Origin: Pseudoramibacter fermentans | Lineage (GTDB): Bacteria > Bacillota > Clostridia > Eubacteriales > Eubacteriaceae | Assembly (NCBI GenBank): GCA_009493725.1 | Contig: VOGB01000003.1 | Location: 248,001 to 312,000 of the forward strand | DNA: 64,000 nt | Direction: 5' to 3' | Program-made: the position numbers and the translations under genes | Shown: positions 7,671 through 16,310 of the stretch, piece by piece | Layout of the letters: every line of letters begins with the position of its first letter | Position numbering within the stretch: position 1 is the stretch's first letter | Notes under the pieces: model-generated | What the model was told of the DNA's origin: nothing | Database searches by the model: none | Seen by the model: the letters and a program-made list of their open reading frames with translations, nothing else

Positions 7671-9116
7671 TTAATTCAATGGCTTCGTATTCGTCAAACT
7701 ATATAACGGTACGGGATAATTATTACGCCATTGCCCAGAGCCAGCAAAAATCAATTCTTTATCAATATAATCATCAGATGATATATATGAATATTTAGTC
7801 ACAACGATCTCTTTCTTTTCTGGTTCAACAAAAATAAGATTTCCTTCTGTTGAACTGTTACTTCCGTATAATTTAAATCCATTCCTGACTTCTGATATGT
7901 CTATCTCTTTTGCCTTTCCGTTTCTATATCCATATATTTCTATTGTACTTTTAATGTTTTCATAATAATGATATACAACCCAGTCTTCAATAATCAACTC
8001 AGGAGTGTCATCACCATCAATATCAAATAACGCATATCTTCCTCTGGATGCTGCATCTTTTCCATTATCTATGCGTGCCTTGTTAACAATAGTTCTATAT
8101 GCACCTTTCGCTGCATTGAAATTTGTCTTTCTAAAAGCATTATCTGTTGAGCCTGGGGCATTCCCGTATTTTGGAACAAGCTGAATTTGAATGGCTTCCA
8201 GACGATATGCATAACCTTCTGTCCCGGCACTTTCTCCATTTTTAGCCCATCCCATCCAACCAAAATTCTGAGCATGAACCCGATAATAAACATCGTATTG
8301 CTCTGCCATATCTCCGGTTAATTCAATCTGTATCGCTTCCAATCGCAGAGATTTTCCTGAAGTACCGCTCATCTGCCCAGACCGCTTCCAGCCATTTTCC
8401 CATCCTATATTTTGGATATGTGTTCGGTATTGGATGCCGCCATCCTGATTCAATTTAATACAAATCGCTTCTAATCGTTTGGATTGTCCGGAGGTTCCGG
8501 CAACAGCCCCATCTGACCGCCATCCTTGCCAACCGATATTTTGAACATGTGTTTGATAGCTAACTAAAGGTTGCCTAAAAGCATTTTCGGTGGGTCCCGG
8601 TGCATTCCCACCTTTGGCCACTAACTGGATTCGGATGGCTTCGAGGCGATAACCATATCCTGCTGTTCCGGCGGCTTCCCCATTTTTAGCCCATCCCATC
8701 CAGCCGAAATTCTGCGCATGAACACAGTAATATACATCGTAATTTTTTTCAAGATCACCTGTTAAGCGAATCCGTATAGCCTCTAAGCGTAAAGAGCGTC
8801 CAGAAGTCCCGCTCATTTCTCCATTCTGAGTCCAGCTATTTTCCCAGCCAATATTTTGAATATGTGTTTGGTACTCTACATTGCCTGACAAATCACTTTC
8901 AACTTTAATCCAAATACCTTCTAAACGCTTACTTTCTCCAGTGGTTCCAGAGCTTTCGCCATTTTGGCACCATTCACCTGTGCCATAATCCTGAACATGT
9001 GTTCTATAACGAATCGTTGCCTCTGTTGCGTAAGTCGACTTTGCATTTACCATACATAGGCATAATAATATCCCCAGAATAAAGATCCCCCAAGATAAAA
9101 TTCTTTTCTTTGCCAT
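7671..9116 (-). CDS. Secreted protein with six ChW repeats
   Basis: A protein of 481 residues. Residues 1-30 form a signal peptide (Lys/Arg start, hydrophobic core, cleavage near TYATEA). Six clostridial hydrophobic W repeats follow at about 35-73, 80-118, 126-165, 186-223, 228-267 and 275-314. Each has an H-Q-W pattern, then G-W, then NG..(S/A)GT.G and RLE(A/G)I. Repeats 1-3 and 4-6 are two copies of one triplet, each followed by a GNAPG(P/S)T linker. Residues about 340-481 form a separate domain with a calcium-type loop, LFDIDGDDTPELII. ChW proteins are surface or secreted and thought to bind cell wall or other macromolecules. It appears monocistronic. Confidence 0.88.
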   Translation of the reverse strand: MAKKRILSWGIFILGILLCLCMVNAKSTYATEATIRYRTHVQDYGTGEWCQNGESSGTTGESKRLEGIWIKVESDLSGNVEYQTHIQNIGWENSWTQNGEMSGTSGRSLRLEAIRIRLTGDLEKNYDVYYCVHAQNFGWMGWAKNGEAAGTAGYGYRLEAIRIQLVAKGGNAPGPTENAFRQPLVSYQTHVQNIGWQGWRSDGAVAGTSGQSKRLEAICIKLNQDGGIQYRTHIQNIGWENGWKRSGQMSGTSGKSLRLEAIQIELTGDMAEQYDVYYRVHAQNFGWMGWAKNGESAGTEGYAYRLEAIQIQLVPKYGNAPGSTDNAFRKTNFNAAKGAYRTIVNKARIDNGKDAASRGRYALFDIDGDDTPELIIEDWVVYHYYENIKSTIEIYGYRNGKAKEIDISEVRNGFKLYGSNSSTEGNLIFVEPEKKEIVVTKYSYISSDDYIDKELIFAGSGQWRNNYPVPLYSLTNTKPLN

Positions 9117-9562
9117 GTTTCCTTCCCCCCTTTTAAAATTATTATAAAATGTATTTTAAGCGTTATCAAGTTATTTCAATTTCTTTTTATTATCAGATAA
9201 CTATCGCAAATTGCAATAACAAGTCGAGCATTGACAGAGTCCTAAGCACATAGGATGGCTACATTCCTCTTGATTGCCCAATCAACACAGAGCGAGCGGG
9301 CGGTTGCCTTGACGGGACAGGAGCATGTGCTACTTGAGCTAATGCAGCTGCGATATAGATTCGATCCGTCTCTTCTTTGAAAAGCTTATCCGCGTGCGAT
9401 ATATCAGGATCTTCCTCTTGTGCGATTATTTTGATTATTGTGATAACTTTTGCTTTTGATCCCACTTTTCTGATTTTTATAAAATTCTTGTTATTTTAGA
9501 CTTGACTCTTTATAGATAATTTTTTTGTTGTTCAATCTTTTTGATAGCTGACTGATATCAGT
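9117..9562. other. AT-rich intergenic region, no convincing gene
   Basis: About 445 bases between two leftward genes. The ChW gene has a clear ribosome binding site just upstream of 9116. A 68-codon GTG-started frame at 9259-9465 on the minus strand lacks a convincing ribosome binding site and family. I see no repeat, RNA gene or strong hairpin. Confidence 0.4.
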
Positions 9563-10246
9563 TTACCACGGCACACACCGGTCCAGCCCGGTTTTCGCCC
9601 AATAGGTTTGGTCGGAGGCCTGCATGTGGGGCAGAATGACGCGGCGGTAAAACCGGAAGAACAGCCGGGTCTTGAGGGCCGGCTTGACGCGGCCCTCCGT
9701 GCCCTTGATTTTCGCGGCGATTTTGGACACGGCGCGTTCGGTCTGGCGCCGCTTTTTTTCTGTCATGTGGGTGTAGCGGTCCGCGTGGGTTGCGATGCCG
9801 AAGGTATAAACTCGGCCGACGCCCCAGAAGAACAGGCTGTCCCGAACGTCCTTGATGGCGGATTTCATCCCGGCGCCGGCGGCCGTGGTGAGCACGACAG
9901 CCTGCTTTTTGAACATCGCCGGCTCCGGCCGGTGAATGATCCACCGCCAACCGTAATGGTCGAGAAAAGCTTTCATCTGACCGGTGACGTGGTAGACGTA
10001 AACGGGGCTTGCGAAAATCAGCACGTCGGCGGCGTCCATCGCCGCGGTGATCGGCGCGAGGGCTTCGGCGTGGGGGCAGAGGGCCTCGTCCTTGTGGATG
10101 CACTGGGCGCACCCGATACAGAAGGCGCCGAAATCCCGGGGCAGGAAAAATTCTGTCACCTCGCCGCCGAGGGCGTCGGTCAGCATGTGGGCGATGTGGT
10201 GCGTGGTGCCCTTGTGGGCTTGTCCATTAATGACGACGATTTTCAT
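9563..10246 (-). CDS. Flavodoxin-fold NAD(P)H-dependent FMN reductase family protein
   Basis: A protein of 227 residues of the flavodoxin/NADPH-FMN reductase superfamily. Its FMN phosphate-binding loop is INGQAHKGTTHH (5-16), there is a Cys-containing patch CIGCAQC at about 43-49 as in iron-sulfur flavoprotein relatives, and the second FMN contact is FASPVYVYHVTGQ (79-91). The C-terminal 50 residues are basic. The start follows AGGAGG. Its first 20 bases overlap the end of the LysR gene, so it is cotranscribed with and probably linked to that regulator. Confidence 0.82.
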   Translation of the reverse strand: MKIVVINGQAHKGTTHHIAHMLTDALGGEVTEFFLPRDFGAFCIGCAQCIHKDEALCPHAEALAPITAAMDAADVLIFASPVYVYHVTGQMKAFLDHYGWRWIIHRPEPAMFKKQAVVLTTAAGAGMKSAIKDVRDSLFFWGVGRVYTFGIATHADRYTHMTEKKRRQTERAVSKIAAKIKGTEGRVKPALKTRLFFRFYRRVILPHMQASDQTYWAKTGLDRCVPW

Positions 10247-11138
10247 CAGCTTGCCTCCTTTTTGGGGTGGGGTACAATTGCTTGACGGTGCGCAGAAAAT
10301 GCTGCATCGACGAGTAGAGGTCGAGGTCGCGGTTCCAGACCAGGTTGATCGTGGCAGGCGAAATATCCGTGACTGTTAAGGGGATGAGATCCGGCTCCAC
10401 AGCGGCGAATTCCTCGGACAGAAAGCCAGCGGCCGCGCCCGAGCGGATGTATTCGAGAATCGTGAACACCTGGTTCGTCTGGTGCAGAATGACGGGATAG
10501 ATGTTCTGGGCCTGGAACAGCCGCCGGATGTAGCGGGTCTGGCCGAAATGATCGGGAAACAGCACGAGGGGTACATCCCGCAGATCAGCCAGTTCGATCG
10601 ATGTCCGGTCCGCCAGCGGCGAGGAGTCGGCCACAAACAATTTGAGCCGGCTTTTCTTCAACACGTGGTAATGGTAGTGGGCGTCCGGCAGGTGATTGGT
10701 GACGCAGAGAATGAAGTCGAGCTCGTGCTGGTCCAGCATGTCGTAGAGCACCGACGCGGTGTCCTCGACGGTGGCGATCCGGCTCTCGGGGTAAGCCTTG
10801 AGAAAGGCGGCGTGCAGCTGGGGAAAAACCGTGTTGCCGCACATCGGCACGACCCCGATGTGCAGCGTGGACTGCAGCGCCGACAGTGCGTGGGCCTCTG
10901 CTTCAAAGGCACGGTAGTGCTCCATGAAACGCTGGGCCTTTTCGTACAGCACCTCGCCGCTGCGGGTCATCGAAATGTTGTTGTAGTGGCGCTCGAACAG
11001 GGCTGTGCCGCACTCGGCCTCCAGTTCCCGAATCGACTTGGACACGCCGGGCTGAGACAGGTGAAGGGCCTCAGCGGCCTTGGTGAAATTGCAGTATTGG
11101 CAGACGGTGATAAATTGCAGAATTTGGTTTAATGTCAT
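10227..11138 (-). CDS. LysR-family transcriptional regulator
   Basis: A protein of 303 residues. The winged helix-turn-helix is at residues 1-60 (FTKAAEALHLSQPGVSKSIR), followed by a linker helix and a periplasmic-binding-like effector domain from about residue 90 (LHIGVVP). It is divergent from the malolactic/malic enzyme gene with 161 bases between starts, the usual LysR arrangement, and an MleR-like role in malate response is likely by context. It overlaps the downstream reductase gene by 20 bases. Confidence 0.88.
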   Translation of the reverse strand: MTLNQILQFITVCQYCNFTKAAEALHLSQPGVSKSIRELEAECGTALFERHYNNISMTRSGEVLYEKAQRFMEHYRAFEAEAHALSALQSTLHIGVVPMCGNTVFPQLHAAFLKAYPESRIATVEDTASVLYDMLDQHELDFILCVTNHLPDAHYHYHVLKKSRLKLFVADSSPLADRTSIELADLRDVPLVLFPDHFGQTRYIRRLFQAQNIYPVILHQTNQVFTILEYIRSGAAAGFLSEEFAAVEPDLIPLTVTDISPATINLVWNRDLDLYSSMQHFLRTVKQLYPTPKRRQADENRRH

Positions 11139-11174
11139 GGCGATGCTCCTTTGCTCCAGTATATCATAATTTTT

Positions 11175-11191
11175 AGTTTGGATGAGAAACT
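11175..11191. promoter_or_regulatory. Candidate LysR binding site
   Basis: Perfect interrupted dyad AGTTT-N7-AAACT of 17 bases between the divergent LysR gene and the malolactic/malic enzyme gene. It lies just upstream of the enzyme's promoter, the expected position for LysR activation. Confidence 0.45.
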
Positions 11192-11200
11192 TCTTCGTAT

Positions 11201-11229
11201 TTCACAAATCGACGGGGGCAGTCTATACT
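11201..11229 (+). promoter_or_regulatory. Sigma-A promoter of the malolactic/malic enzyme gene
   Basis: TTCACA (11201-11206), a 17-base spacer, and TATACT (11224-11229). It lies about 70 bases before the chosen ATG. Confidence 0.6.
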
Positions 11230-11299
11230 GTAACCATAAAAGAAAGAGACAACAAAGGTTCTTCGGAATATGAATTATAAAAACCCTGGAGGGCACATC

Positions 11300-12931
11300 A
11301 TGAAAAAAGGTTATGAATTATTGAACGATCCATTTTTGAACAAAGGCACCGCCTTCACAGCAGACGAACGGGAAAAATTTGGACTGGTCGGCATCCTGCC
11401 GCCGGTGGTTCAGGACATCGACACCCAGGCGAAACAGGTTTATCAGAATTTGGAAAACAAGCCGGACGTCAGTGAAAAACGCCACTATTTGATGAATATT
11501 TTCAGCCGCAACCGCACGCTGTTCTACTACGTATTCAAACAGCACATCGAAGAATTGATGCCGATCGTCTACGACCCGGGCATCGCGGAAAGCATCCGCA
11601 ATTACAGCGACTTCTTCATCACGCCGCAGAACGCCGCCTACCTCACGGCGGACCATCCGGAACAGATGGCCACGGCGATCCGCAACGCCGCGGAAGGACG
11701 CGACATCGAATTGATCGTCGTCACCGACGCGGAAGCGATCCTCGGCATCGGCGACTGGGGCACCAACGGCGTCAGCATCTCCGTCGGCAAGCTGATGGTC
11801 TACACCGCGGCGGCCGGCATCGACCCGTCCCGCGTGCTGCCGGTTGTGCTGGACGCCGGCACCAACCGCCAGAGCCTCATCGACGATCCGCTGTACCTCG
11901 GGCTGCGTCACCGCCGCGTGGACGACGCCACCTATTACGCCTTCGTCGATCAATTCGTCGAATGTGTCGAAGGGATGTTCCCGCATCTGTATCTCCACTT
12001 TGAAGACTTCGGCAGAGGCCACGCCGCGAAGCTCTTGTCCAAATACGTCGAAAAATACCCGGTGTTCAACGACGACATCGAAGGTACCGGCATCATTTCC
12101 CTAGCTGGGGCTCTCGGCGCGCTGAACATCTCGGGCGAAAAGATGACCGATCAGGTTTACATGTGCTTCGGCGCCGGCACAGCGGGCTGCGGCATCGCGA
12201 ACCGGTTTTATCAGGAAATGCAGGATCAGGGCCTGAGCGCGGACGAAGCGAGAAAGCATTTCTACCTCGTCGACCGTCAGGGCCTGCTTTTCGACGACAT
12301 GGACGACCTGACGCCGGAACAGCGTCCCTTCGCCAGAAGCCGCGCCGAATTTGACAACGCCGACGCTTTGACCACCCTGGAAGCGGCGGTCAAGGCGATT
12401 CACCCGACGATTTTGATCGGCACCTCCACCCAGGGCGGCGCCTTCACAGAAGCTGTCGTCAAGGAAATGGCGGCCCACACCGAACGGCCGATTATTTTCC
12501 CGCTAAGCAACCCGACGGAACTTGCGGAAGCCAAGGCCGAAGACCTGATCCGCTGGACCGAAGGACGCGCCCTGGTGGCCACCGGGGTGCCGAGCAAACC
12601 AGTAGTGTGGAACGGCACAACCTACGACATCGGCCAGGCCAACAACGCACTGATTTACCCGGGGCTCGGCCTCGGGGTTATCGCCTCCGGCGCGAAGCTC
12701 GTCACCAATCAGATGATTTCGGTCGCGGCCCACTCGATGGGCGGGATCGTCGATCCGTCCGTCCCAGGCGCCGCAGTGCTGCCGCCGGTCGCCAAGGTCA
12801 ACCAGTTCTCCGACACCGTCGCCGCTGCGGTGGCTGCCGAAGCGAAGGCCGAAGGGCTGAACCGCAACGCCTTTGACGACGCGCAGGCCTGTGTGCAGGC
12901 TTACAAATGGGAACCGGCCTACAAGGACTAA
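11300..12931 (+). CDS. Malolactic enzyme or NAD-malic enzyme
   Basis: A protein of 543 residues from the ATG at 11300, which has GGAGGG seven bases upstream; an ATG 30 bases earlier lacks a site. It belongs to the malic enzyme family: tyrosine region NRTLFYY, VLPVVLDAGTN, metal-binding FEDF and FNDDIEGT, and NAD site GAGTAGCGIA. Malic enzyme makes pyruvate from malate, whereas malolactic enzyme makes lactate and CO2, and the two are alike in sequence. Context (divergent LysR, next gene an AEC-type permease start) favours the malolactic arrangement mleR-mleA-mleP. Length (about 540) fits both. The partner permease is truncated, so uptake must be by another protein if the enzyme is used. Confidence 0.85.
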   Translation: MKKGYELLNDPFLNKGTAFTADEREKFGLVGILPPVVQDIDTQAKQVYQNLENKPDVSEKRHYLMNIFSRNRTLFYYVFKQHIEELMPIVYDPGIAESIRNYSDFFITPQNAAYLTADHPEQMATAIRNAAEGRDIELIVVTDAEAILGIGDWGTNGVSISVGKLMVYTAAAGIDPSRVLPVVLDAGTNRQSLIDDPLYLGLRHRRVDDATYYAFVDQFVECVEGMFPHLYLHFEDFGRGHAAKLLSKYVEKYPVFNDDIEGTGIISLAGALGALNISGEKMTDQVYMCFGAGTAGCGIANRFYQEMQDQGLSADEARKHFYLVDRQGLLFDDMDDLTPEQRPFARSRAEFDNADALTTLEAAVKAIHPTILIGTSTQGGAFTEAVVKEMAAHTERPIIFPLSNPTELAEAKAEDLIRWTEGRALVATGVPSKPVVWNGTTYDIGQANNALIYPGLGLGVIASGAKLVTNQMISVAAHSMGGIVDPSVPGAAVLPPVAKVNQFSDTVAAAVAAEAKAEGLNRNAFDDAQACVQAYKWEPAYKD

Positions 12932-12959
12932 GACCGCGGAGAACTAAGGAAGTAAAAAA

Positions 12960-13121
12960 ATGAGCCTTTTGCTGGAAGTGCTGAAAAGCATTTTCCCGAT
13001 CTTTGCCATCATTGTGATCGGGTACCTTTTACAGAAAAGTCACTGGTTTCAGAAGGATTTCGCGGGCAATATTTCGAAGCTGATAAAGACAAAAATCAAA
13101 AAAATCAGCGGATGCGCTTAA
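12960..13121 (+). pseudogene. Truncated AEC-family malate permease (mleP-like)
   Basis: An ATG at 12960 with AAGGAAG upstream opens a 53-codon frame. Residues 1-42 match the start of auxin-efflux-carrier-type permeases: a first membrane span FPIFAIIVIGYLLQ, then FQKDFAGNISKLI. After that the sequence turns into Lys-rich residues encoded by the arm of a terminator hairpin and stops. The family is about 300-320 residues with ten spans, so more than 85% of the gene is missing. Its position right after the malolactic/malic enzyme supports a former malate permease. Confidence 0.75.
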
Positions 13122-13144
13122 TAAAGCATGTCCGCTGATTTTTT
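13103..13144 (+). terminator. Terminator after truncated permease
   Basis: Perfect ten-base stem AATCAGCGGA / TCCGCTGATT followed by TTTTTT. The left arm encodes the last residues of the truncated permease frame. Confidence 0.85.
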
Positions 13145-13232
13145 AGTGTGAACTTTACGCCTCAATCTTTTCGGGCACAATCGCCAGGCTGCAGACGCAG
13201 CGCCAAGCTTTATTTGCTATACGTTTCGCTTA

Positions 13233-13338
13233 TAGTGAATATAGGCAACAAGCATTGGACAATTTGGCAGAAACCAATAAAATAAAATTGTTCAATACAA
13301 CAGATAAAGCGTTTGACGAAGCAGTCGTCAAAAAATAA
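13233..13338 (+). pseudogene. Possible 3' remnant of an unknown gene
   Basis: An in-frame stretch of about 34 codons ends at TAA 13336-13338 and reads as a plausible hydrophilic C-terminus (ALDNLAETNKIKLFNTTDKA then FDEAVVKK). It has no start codon or ribosome binding site and is bounded on the left by the scar of the truncated permease. I take it as the end of a deleted gene. The family is not recognised. Confidence 0.25.
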
Positions 13339-13353
13339 AAGGGAGCGTACACA

Positions 13354-14193
13354 ATGGAAACCTTAACCTTAAATAATGGCGTCGAGATGCCGATGGCCGG
13401 CATCGGCGTGTTCATGCAGAGCTCGGCGGAAGCGGAATCGTCCGTCGAAAGCGCGCTGAGAAGCGGCGTCCGCCTGGTGGACACGGCCAACGGCTACATG
13501 AATGAAAGCGCGACGGGCCGCGGCATCAAAAAAAGCGGTGTGCCGAGAGATGACATCTTCCTCGTCACCAAGCTTTGGCCGACGGTTTACGAAAAGGACG
13601 ACGCGGTCGACGCGACATTGAAGCGCCTCGGCACTGACACCATCGATTTACTCTTCCTCCATCAGCCGACAGCCAACTGGCGGGCCGGCTACCGTCAAAT
13701 CGAAAAAGCCGTGAAGGCGGGCAAGGTCCGCGCGATCGGGCTGTCCAATTTCCCGGAAGACATGCTGCAGGAAGCCATCGACACGATGGACATCGCGCCG
13801 CAGATGGTTCAGGTGGAAGCCCACCCCTATTTCCCGCAGACTGAACTGAAAAAGAAGCTGGCCGAAACGGGAATGGGGCTGATGGCCTGGTATCCGATGG
13901 GTCACGGCGACAAAAGCTTGATCCAGGAACCGGTGTTCACGGAACTGGGCAGGAAATACGGCAAATCCAACGCCCAGATCATTCTGCGCTGGCACATCCA
14001 GAGCGGCAACGTCGTCATTCCGGGCTCGAAGAATCCGGACCACATCCGCGACAATTTCGACATCTTCGATTTTGAGCTGACCGACGACGATATGGCGGCC
14101 ATCGCCAAGGTCGACAAGGGCGTGCGCTACTACAACGCGACGCCGGAAATCGTCGCATCTTACGCCAACATGGAACTGGGTCCGAATCTTTAA
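13354..14193 (+). CDS. Aldo/keto reductase
   Basis: A TIM-barrel NADPH-dependent carbonyl reductase of 279 residues. The catalytic tetrad is visible: Asp in LVDTANGY (about 43), Tyr in the same motif (about 48), Lys in VTKLW (about 73) and His in FLHQP (about 106). The cofactor end is IPGSKNPDHIRDN (about 226-238). The start follows AAAGGGAG. Typical length. It ends at a bidirectional terminator. Substrate unknown (small aldehydes, 2,5-diketo acids or sugars). Confidence 0.9.
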   Translation: METLTLNNGVEMPMAGIGVFMQSSAEAESSVESALRSGVRLVDTANGYMNESATGRGIKKSGVPRDDIFLVTKLWPTVYEKDDAVDATLKRLGTDTIDLLFLHQPTANWRAGYRQIEKAVKAGKVRAIGLSNFPEDMLQEAIDTMDIAPQMVQVEAHPYFPQTELKKKLAETGMGLMAWYPMGHGDKSLIQEPVFTELGRKYGKSNAQIILRWHIQSGNVVIPGSKNPDHIRDNFDIFDFELTDDDMAAIAKVDKGVRYYNATPEIVASYANMELGPNL

Positions 14194-14223
14194 TCAGCAG
14201 GTCACATGAGTTTACAGCCAATT

Positions 14224-14257
14224 AAAAAGGGAAATCCACAACGGATTTCCCTTTTTT
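14224..14257. terminator. Bidirectional terminator between reductase and ABC exporter
   Basis: Stem AAAGGGAAATCC / GGATTTCCCTTT with a five-base loop. T runs on both sides serve the rightward reductase and the leftward ABC gene. Confidence 0.85.
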
Positions 14258-14266
14258 GATGCCTGA

Positions 14267-15928
14267 TTAAGCTGGCTCTGAATCTACAGAATCGATCTCA
14301 ATGATCCGAGTCTCGCCGACGGCGCGGCTGAGCCGGTGGGAGATGGACAGCACGGTTCGGCCCTTGGCGGAGTCCTTGATCGATTGGGTCACGCGAGCCT
14401 CGGTTTCGGCGTCCAGATTGGCGGTGATTTCGTCGAGGAGCAGGATTTTCGGGTCGGATACGAGGGCCCGGGCGATGGCCAAAAGCTGCAGCTGTCCCTT
14501 CGAAAAGAGCTCGGGCTGCATCGGCGTGTCAAGACCATCGGGCAGGGCGGCAATTGTGTCGTCGAGCCCGGCGAGACGCAGCGCGCGGTGCACGGCTTCG
14601 TCGTCGTACGCCGGGTCGAACAGCGTGATTTGATCCCGGACCGTGCCGGGGACGAGGTCGATGTGCTGGGTGACACAGCCGTAGAGGGCGCGGCGATCCT
14701 CGGGCTTGAGCGCCGCGGGGCAGGCCCCGCCCAGATAAACGCGGCCGGCCTGGGGCGTGTAGAGGCCGGTCAGCAGGCGGAACACCGTCGATTTGCCGGA
14801 ACCGGTCCGGCCGACGAAGGTGACGTGTTCGCCGGGGCGGACGGAAAAGGACAAATCCTTCAGGACGGGCCGATCGGGGTTGTAGCCGAAGGTCAGGTGG
14901 TCAAAACCCGTGACGGTGTCGTCGGCGGGCGCCGTCAATGCAGGCGCCCATTCGGGTTCGGCGAGGAATTCGTCGATATGGCGAATCGCGGCGGCGGCTG
15001 CCTGGATGTTTTGGATTTCCATGCCGATGTTTTCCAGCGGCGAGAAGATCTGCCCGACGTAGGCGATCATCGCGACGGCGGAGCCGACAGAGATGCCGAA
15101 GAAGGCGCTGGCGGTCCGGCCCCGAGCAGCGGCGATCATCATAAAGGCGACGACCGCGGCCTGTACGGTTAGGATCACCGGCGAGTAAATGCTGTCGATC
15201 AGGTTGGCGCGGTCCACCGCGTCGTAGCTTTTTTGAATGTAGCCGTCGTAGGTGGCTTCCATGTGGCGTTCGGCGTGGAACAGGCGGATCATCCGCAGGC
15301 ATTTGAGGGTTTCCGGCACGTGGTTGTTGACGCTCGCGATGGCGCGGCGGTTGTCCAGCTGGGCGGCGCCGTTGCGTCTTTGGCACCACCGCGTGAACAA
15401 AAAGAGCAGCGGGGTGACGGCGAGGACCAGCAGCCCGAGCCCCTTGGAGCGGGTGAAGATGACCGCGAGAATCGCGACGAGCTTCAAGCTGTCGGCGATC
15501 ATCGAGACGACGCCGTCGCTGTAGAGCACGTCGATGGCGTCGCCGTCGTTGGTGAAAATTGAAGCGGTCACCCCGCTTTGGTGGGTGTGGAAATAATCGG
15601 CCGGCAGGCGGGACAGCTTTGCGAAGAGGGCGGAGCGGATGCCGTGGGTCATTTTCTGGCCGAAGACGGTGATTGCGGTGTTTTGGAGTGATTCGCAGAG
15701 GTCCGCGGCGACGATACAGGCGAAATAGAGCAGCGCCAGCGCGAATGGGATAGCCCGGCGCGCGGCGAGGCGGTTGACGACGCGCTCGAGGACCAGTGGC
15801 GGGATCAGCGCCGTCACCACGGAGGCGGCGATGGCGGCACACACGCCGATGACGAGACGCTTGTGGTCCCGGACGACACCGCTCAGGGCCTGGCGGAGCA
15901 GCGTCGTGGTTTTATTTTTTGTTTTCAT
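14267..15928 (-). CDS. ABC exporter half, catalytic-site subunit
   Basis: A fused membrane/ATPase half-transporter of 553 residues. Six spans lie in residues 20-310. The nucleotide domain has Walker A GRTGSGKST, a degenerate signature FSKGQ in place of LSGGQ, and Walker B ILLLDE followed by ITANLD with the catalytic Glu. Such asymmetry is typical of heterodimeric exporters, where one subunit keeps Walker B Glu and the other the good signature. The partner is the upstream gene that this one overlaps by 17 bases, which is split by an insertion element, so this half may no longer have a functional mate. Confidence 0.85.
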   Translation of the reverse strand: MKTKNKTTTLLRQALSGVVRDHKRLVIGVCAAIAASVVTALIPPLVLERVVNRLAARRAIPFALALLYFACIVAADLCESLQNTAITVFGQKMTHGIRSALFAKLSRLPADYFHTHQSGVTASIFTNDGDAIDVLYSDGVVSMIADSLKLVAILAVIFTRSKGLGLLVLAVTPLLFLFTRWCQRRNGAAQLDNRRAIASVNNHVPETLKCLRMIRLFHAERHMEATYDGYIQKSYDAVDRANLIDSIYSPVILTVQAAVVAFMMIAAARGRTASAFFGISVGSAVAMIAYVGQIFSPLENIGMEIQNIQAAAAAIRHIDEFLAEPEWAPALTAPADDTVTGFDHLTFGYNPDRPVLKDLSFSVRPGEHVTFVGRTGSGKSTVFRLLTGLYTPQAGRVYLGGACPAALKPEDRRALYGCVTQHIDLVPGTVRDQITLFDPAYDDEAVHRALRLAGLDDTIAALPDGLDTPMQPELFSKGQLQLLAIARALVSDPKILLLDEITANLDAETEARVTQSIKDSAKGRTVLSISHRLSRAVGETRIIEIDSVDSEPA

Positions 15929-16250
15929 TTTGATCCTCCTCTCCTTTCTGAGTCTGCTTCAGGTACAGCGCGCGGTAGCTGGGCTCAGCCTTGAGCATCG
16001 CGTCGTGGGTTAAAAAAGTGGCGGTGCCGTCGTGGAGGTAGAGCACGCGGTCGCACTCGGGAAAATGGGCGAGCCGGTGGGACATCAAAAGCAGGGTGCG
16101 ATTCTGTCCGTGGCGCCGGATGGACGAGAAGATTTGGGTTTCAGTGGCCTGGTCCACGGCGGCAAAGGGATCGTCGAGGATGACGATGGATCTGGCGTGA
16201 GCGAGGGTGCGCGCGAGGGCGAGCCGGGCCTGCTGTCCGCCGGAGAGCAT
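15912..16250 (-). pseudogene. ABC exporter half, C-terminal fragment cut by IS element
   Basis: Encodes 112 residues from LSGGQQARLALART to the stop, with a degenerate Walker B (IVILDDPFAAVD, Asp in place of Glu) and the H-loop MSHRL. It continues the gene at 17948-19378. Removing 16253-17952 restores one frame of 588 residues that reads GAGGGM-LSGGQQ. The fragment starts with an ATG at 16250 but has no ribosome binding site of its own. It overlaps the next ABC gene by 17 bases. Confidence 0.85.
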
Positions 16251-16310
16251 CCTGATATGCTACCCCTAAGTAGGACAGTAAAATATAAAAACCTACTTGG
16301 GGGTATTTCT

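Noticed and set aside
9259..9465. A 68-codon frame on the minus strand
   Set aside because: GTG start without good ribosome binding site, mixed composition and no recognisable family.
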